Assembly: GCF_000499385.1 (NCBI RefSeq)
Contig: NW_013654170.1
Coordinates: 1 to 34,690, forward strand
Origin: Eimeria necatrix
Lineage: Eukaryota > Apicomplexa > Conoidasida > Eucoccidiorida > Eimeriidae
DNA: 34,690 nt
Reading direction: 5' to 3'
Part shown: positions 31,301-34,690 of the stretch, in pieces
Layout of the letters: each line of letters begins with the position of its first letter
How positions within the stretch are numbered: the first letter of the stretch is position 1
Program-made: the position numbers and the translations under genes
Notes under the pieces: generated by a model
What the model was told of the DNA's origin: nothing
The model's database searches: none
What the model saw: only the letters and a program-made list of their open reading frames with translations

Positions 31301-34300
31301 TTTTGGCAGAAGTCTCGGAGTTCAGAAAGGGTCGGAGAGACCGCAGGGCCCAGCAGCAAGTGGCGGAGGGCCACGCGGCGAATGATATATCCTGCTTCTT
31401 CAAAAGTCAATCCTGGAAGCAAAAAAGGGGAATTTGGAGAAGAAAAGAACTTCAGAGGAAAGGGAATTGCAAAAGACAGAAAGAACAGAAAAAAGCAGAA
31501 AAAAAGATTCAAAAAGAGACAAAAAAAACCCCAAAAGAGCAAAAACGGCGCGAGAAAACCCCAAAAAAGGGTTTGGAGAGCGGCTTGGGGGGCGTTCGAA
31601 AGCGGGACTTCGCGAGGGTTTAGCAAGGGTTTAGCAAGGGTTTGGCGAGGGTTTAGCGAGGGTTTAGCAAGGGTTTAGCGAGGGTTTAGCGAGGGTTTAG
31701 CGAGGGTTTAGCGAGGGTTTAGCTAGGGTTTAGCTAGGGTTTAGCGAGGGTTTAGCTAGGGTTTAGCTAGGGTTTAGCTAGGGTTTAGCTAGGGTTTAGC
31801 TAGGGTTTAGCTAGGGTTTAGGGTTTAGGGTTTAGGGTTTAGCTAGGGTTTAGAGCCCACCGGCGAACTTGACTGTCCCCGGAATCAAACCCTGCTCCAC
31901 TTGGCCGCCACTGGCGTCGACTCTGTCTCTGTCGAAAAAGCGCTTTTCGGGTTTTCCCCCTTTTGCTCGACGCGCCCCCAACGCCTCAGTGCTCTTTGCA
32001 AAAAAATAGAATCAAATAAAATAAAATAAAATAAAATTAAATTAAATTAAATGGAATTGAAATTAAAAAGATAAATTAAATTAAATTGAGGTGAAAGAAG
32101 GAAAAAAAATGAAGTTAAAATGAGAAAAATCAAAGAAAATGGAGTTAAAATGGGGAAGTTGAAAGGAAATGAAGTTAAGATTTTAAATTTGAAATAAAGT
32201 GAAGTCAAAATGAAAAAATGAAATTAAATGGAATTGAAATGCAGAAAATGGAAAATAGAATTTAAAAGAAGCTAACAGAAGAAAAAAGAATAAAAAGAAA
32301 GAAAAGAAAATTAAATTAAATACAGAATATCGAAAAAATAAAAGAAAAAGGAAAGGAAATGAAAATATTAAAAGGAAATAAAAGAAAATAGAAAATAGAA
32401 TTAAAATGAAGAAATAAAAGAAAATAGAATTAAAATAAAATAAATATAGAAGGAAAAAAAGATGAAAGAAAAAAGAATTAAAATGAAGAAAACAAAAGGG
32501 AATTAAAATGAGAAAAGAAAAAAAGAAAAAAGAACAAAAAAAGAAGAAAAGGAAAAAGGAAGAAAAAAGAATTCAAAGGGGAGAGGAAAAACGAAAAAAG
32601 AAAAAACAAAAAACAAATTAAAAAAAAACAAAAAAGAAATTAAAAAAAATGAAATTTAAAAAAAGAAAAAGAAATTAAGAGAAAGTAAAAAAGATTAAAA
32701 AGGAGTTGAAGGAATAAAAAGGGATTTAAAAAATTAAAAAGAAATTTAAAAAAATTAAAAAGAATTAAAGAAAACTAAAAAGATAAAAGGAATTAAAAAA
32801 ACTTAAAAAGAATTAAAAAATAAAAGAGATTAAAGGAAACTAAAAGGAATTAAAACGAAGAGCTAAAAAGGGTTTTTGAGGGTTTAGAAGGAGCTGCAAA
32901 ACCCTAAAAGAGCGTTTTTAGGGTTTAGAAGTGACAAAACCCTAAAAGAGTGTTTATGGGGTTTAGAAAGAGCTGCAAAACCCCAAAAGAGTGTGTTTAG
33001 GGTCTAGAAGCGGGAAAACCCTAGAAGGGTGTTTTTAGGGTTTAGAAAGAGCCCGGAAAAGTGTTGTTAGGGTTTGGAAGTGGGGTAAACCCTAAAAGAG
33101 TGTTTTTAGGGTTTAGGAAGAATTAGGAAGAGCTAGAGGGATCTATTTGAAGGGTTTGAAATCGCGAAAAGGGTTTTTTGGATTGCAAAACTCACTGAAG
33201 ACTTGTTGAGAAGAAGTTGCAAATCAATTCGGGGAATTAAACGAACAGAAGCAAAAAGACCCTGAGGGTCTGCAGAAAGGACTTGGGCCAAATCGCCCCC
33301 GTACAGGCCCCGCTTCACTCGCGCGAAATCCCCTCTTTGCGGGACAATGGCGCTTTTTGAGGCCCTCTGAAAACGGAAAAACGAAAAAGAAAATCAAATT
33401 CAAAAAGAGACAATTGGAAGCAAAAAGGAGACAAAAAGGCGACAAAAAAGAGACAAAAAGGCGAAAAAAAGAGACAAAAGGGGGACAAAAAGGTCAAAAA
33501 ATGAGACAAAGTGGGGCGAAAGTGCTGGGAAAAAGACAATTCTCATCAAAAGTCCTTTTTTGGGACAAAATGGCGCTTTTTGAGGCGTTTTAAAAAGAAA
33601 AAAGAACAAAAAGATAAGTGGATTTAAAAGGAGACAATTGGGGACAAAACGGGGAGAAAAAAGAAACAAAAAAGAGTCAAAAAGGAGAAAAAACGGTGGA
33701 AAAAAGCGGCAAAAAGGAAGAAAAAATGGCGAAGAAGTGCCACTAAACGACCCCCTTTCCTTTGGGCTATGATGGCGTTTTTGAGGATTTCAAAAGAGAA
33801 AAATTAAAAATTAAAATTAAGTTTAAATTAAAATTAAATTAAATTTAAATTAAATTAAATTTAAATTAAATTTAAAATAAATTAAATGTAATTAAAACGG
33901 AAACAATTGAGGAATGAAAAGAGGAAAATGAACAAAAAGAGCTAAATTAGAATTAAAATAAAACGAAATAAAAATAAAAACCCGTATTAAAAAGGATTAA
34001 ACAAAATCCAAATTAAATAAAAATAAAAAACAAAATAAAAATACAAACAAATTAAATATAATAAAACAAACAAACAAATGAACAAAACAATTAAATTAAT
34101 TAAACGAAATCAAATCAATTAAACAAATTCAAATTAACCAAACCAAATCAAATTAACCAAAAACAAAACCAAATTAATTAAACCAAATCAAATCAATTAA
34201 ACTAAATCAAATCAACCAAAATAAATTAAATTAAACGAATTAAATTAAATTAAATTAAACTAAATTAATTAAATTAAATTAAATTAAATTAAATTAATTA

Positions 34301-34473
34301 AATTAAATTAAATTAAATTAAATTAATTTAATTTCATAAACCCACTTGGCGAAACACTGCAGGCATTTCCTTCAAAGGCACCATTTTTATTTCGCCGCCC
34401 AATCGCAAATTCCGAAACCCTCGAAGAGCTTCTTTGACTGCGAACTGGGAGAGCCGGTCCACGTAGAGGTAGT
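25540..34473 (-). CDS. SPT5: Transcription elongation factor SPT5, NGN domain onward (5' part outside window)
   Basis: SPT5 with SPT4 forms the DSIF clamp on RNA polymerase II. Exons: 34473-34346 (NGN: YLYVDRLSQFAVKEALRGF, KMVPLKEM); 33366-33196 (KOW1: RVKRGLYGGDLAQV, RLIPRIDLQ); 31993-31861 (EKRFFDRDRVDASGG); 31412-31266 (SPTLSELRDF); 30417-30341 (FRLGDRVLVIQ); 29778-29659 (GELQGLRGKVSRL); 29165-29022 (EIRKDFREGESVKALHG); 28277-27977 (LFTFVELVSKERGLLLFID, SNSLVRVLCQ); 27884-27479 (GPHGLEEQAQVLHVW, DPLVGKQIKVQKGKHKGVI); 26964-26882 (VVKIPKSDVQVL); perhaps 26492-26441; 26210-25958 (LPPWCLKGVLVRV); 25659-25540 (SCGGNFYTTEIKEIEPLEV). Phases agree throughout if the small 26492 exon is included. 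A Gly/Pro/Ala insert from GGGGCCCC repeats precedes the DPLVGK KOW. The C-terminal KOW that should follow is not found. Confidence 0.9.
26665..26757. repeat. AAATAAAT/TTAATTAA tract in an SPT5 intron
   Basis: AAATAAATAAAT followed by TTAATTAATTAA, between exons 26964-26882 and 26492-26441. A second, more varied AAATAAAT tract lies at 27140-27320. Confidence 0.85.
26819..26880. repeat. Telomere-like tracts in SPT5 introns, 26.2-26.9 kb
   Basis: About seven AAACCCT units end directly at the donor side of exon 26964-26882 (donor GTAAGGGTTTAGGG in the transcript). More units lie at 26220-26254 and 26343-26428, beside exons 26210 and 26441. Confidence 0.85.
27596..27695 (-). repeat. GGGGCCCC-type repeat inside an SPT5 exon
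   Basis: Reads Gly/Pro/Ala/Arg (GAPGGPQGGPQGGPRGAGG) between the VRVAAAQSVF and GRKQDPLVGKQ blocks, that is, in the inter-KOW linker. Confidence 0.85.
27851..28014. repeat. 82-bp perfect tandem duplication in SPT5
   Basis: Two adjacent copies (27851-27932 and 27933-28014) with no difference I can see. 82 is not a multiple of three, so translation would shift frame unless a splice removes the difference. Confidence 0.95.
28281..28605. repeat. CAG tract in SPT5 intron, (CTG)nCAG in the transcript
   Basis: (CAG)n with CGG interruptions (28281-28380), then CAGCAGCAAACACTG units (28430-28600). On the transcript strand the tract ends CTGCTGCTGCAG at the acceptor of exon 28277. Confidence 0.8.
28847..29093. 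repeat. 83-bp copy of the 3' end of an SPT5 KOW exon
   Basis: 29011-29093, which holds the end of exon 29165-29022 and its donor, is repeated exactly at 28847-28929, 164 bp into the intron. AAACCCT repeats precede both copies. Confidence 0.95.
29332..29706. repeat. Five copies of the 3' end of an SPT5 exon, in telomere repeats
   Basis: Units starting GTTTGTAC at 29332, 29384, 29476, 29550 and 29652 repeat the end of exon 29778-29659 and its GTACAAACCC donor. The 29476 copy keeps about 50 bp with one change. The 29384 and 29550 copies share a different body (CCCGAAAACGCCAGCAAAAA). TTTAGGG runs separate all five. Confidence 0.9.
30406..30770. repeat. Duplicated acceptor and intron sequence next to an SPT5 exon
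   Basis: TTTTGAGCTGAAGA(A/G)GAAAAAAG, the acceptor of exon 30417, recurs at about 30558 with the following 110 bp of A-rich intron. A third partial copy starts near 30693. Period about 140-146 bp. Confidence 0.85.
31150..31258. repeat. GGGGCCCC tract at an SPT5 donor
   Basis: About ten GGGGGCCCCTT/CCT units lie a few bases inside the intron after exon 31412-31266. The neighbouring 30910-31125 is a (TCTTCAAAA)-like array. Confidence 0.85.
31612..31855. repeat. 11-bp telomere-derived array in an SPT5 intron
   Basis: About 20 units of AGGGTTTAGC(A/G/T), with three plain TTTAGGG units near 31817. In the transcript it starts about 7 bases after the donor of exon 31993-31861. Confidence 0.9.
31994..33195. 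other. Purine-rich SPT5 intron
   Basis: Plus strand almost all A/G (GAAATTAAA, AAAAGAAA), so pyrimidine-rich in the SPT5 transcript. 32860-33120 carries paired AAACCCTAAAAGAGTGTTTTTAGGG units at about 70-90 bp spacing. No exon is seen inside. Confidence 0.8.
33340..33800. repeat. Decayed copies of the 5' end of SPT5 exon 33366
   Basis: GGGACAATGGCGCTTTTTGA (33340-33359, inside the exon) recurs as GGGACAAAATGGCGCTTTTT at about 33562 and as a weaker GATGGCGTTTTTGAGG at 33770. Each is followed by an acceptor-like segment and A-rich DNA. Confidence 0.7.
33790..34335. other. AATTAAA-rich SPT5 intron
   Basis: TTAAATTAAATT arrays at 33800-33890 and 34215-34335, with AACCAAATC variants between. Nothing gene-like is seen. 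The donor of exon 34473-34346 is at its right edge. Confidence 0.8.
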
Positions 34474-34568
34474 CTGTTCAAACCCTAAACCCTAAACCCT
34501 AAACCCTAAACCCTAAACCCTAAACCCTAAGCCTAGCCCCACCGCCCTCCCAACCCAACCCCACCCTA

Positions 34569-34633
34569 ATTCCGAAACCCTCGAAGAGCTTCTTTGACTG
34601 CGAACTGGCTCTCGGCCTCCACGTAGAGGTAGT
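34569..34633 (-). pseudogene. Partial copy of the SPT5 NGN exon 5' end
   Basis: Repeats 34409-34473 with the same acceptor (TGAACAG) and reading YLYVEAESQFAVKEALRGF, then breaks off into unrelated sequence and lacks a donor. It differs from the complete exon only in one 9-base block. AAACCCT arrays lie on both sides (34480-34529 and 34640-34690). It could instead be an alternative first half, but without a donor it cannot be spliced in. Confidence 0.8.
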
Positions 34634-34690
34634 CTGTTCAAACCCTAAACCCTAAACCCTAAACCCTAAACCCTAAACCCTAAACCCTAA

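Noticed and set aside
31022..31400. Plus-strand and Gly-Pro-rich frames near 31.2 kb as a separate gene
   Set aside because: The only conserved part is the SPT5 exon 31412-31266; the rest is a GGGGCCCC intron tract.

Overview
This looks like nuclear DNA of an Eimeria species (apicomplexan, Coccidia). Three things point there. The telomere-type heptamer AAACCCT occurs in dozens of internal tracts. Long CAG/CTG tracts are read in different genes as poly-Ala, poly-Gln or poly-Ser. The recognisable genes are ordinary eukaryotic housekeeping genes cut into small exons by repeat-filled introns. I cannot name the species. Neither window edge is a chromosome end, because a gene runs off each side.

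Layout. 58-2832 (+): the last six exons of the splicing factor PRP31; its 5' part lies outside the window. 2833-5242: CAG tracts, a TAGC tetranucleotide tract, a GGGGCCCC-rich stretch and one Ser/Ala/Pro/Gly-rich minus-strand reading frame. 5340-6138 (-): a small histone-fold protein resembling TAF12. 6776-8931 (+): a Gln/Ser/Ala-rich frame with a B-box-like cysteine cluster. 8935-9892: an Ala-coding repeat, then a second TAGC tract. 10072-11340 (-): a Gln-rich protein with a signal peptide, divergent from the ribosomal protein L4 gene (12319-13551, +). 15407-15940 (+): NAC beta subunit. 17110-22529 (-): a 14-exon protein-disulfide-isomerase-like gene whose two catalytic sites both lack CXXC. 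25540-34473 (-): transcription elongation factor SPT5, from the NGN domain through the KOW domains; its start lies beyond the right edge. I see no rRNA, tRNA, CRISPR array or transposase.

The main result is how repeats relate to genes. In the split genes nearly all AAACCCT tracts fall inside introns, and many touch the 5' splice site (GTAAACCC, GTCAAACCC, GTGCAAACCC). Some (CTG)n tracts end in the CAG of a 3' splice site. Several exon edges have partial copies in the neighbouring intron, separated by telomere-like tracts (PRP31 exon 3; SPT5 NGN, KOW and linker exons). In the PDI-like gene an 18-bp derivative of the telomere repeat has become in-frame coding sequence. A 14-16 bp palindrome close to GGTGTACGTACACC recurs at least 14 times in exons, introns and intergenic DNA. 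Exon models were built by eye from reading frame, splice sites, phase continuity and family resemblance; they were not tested against transcripts.
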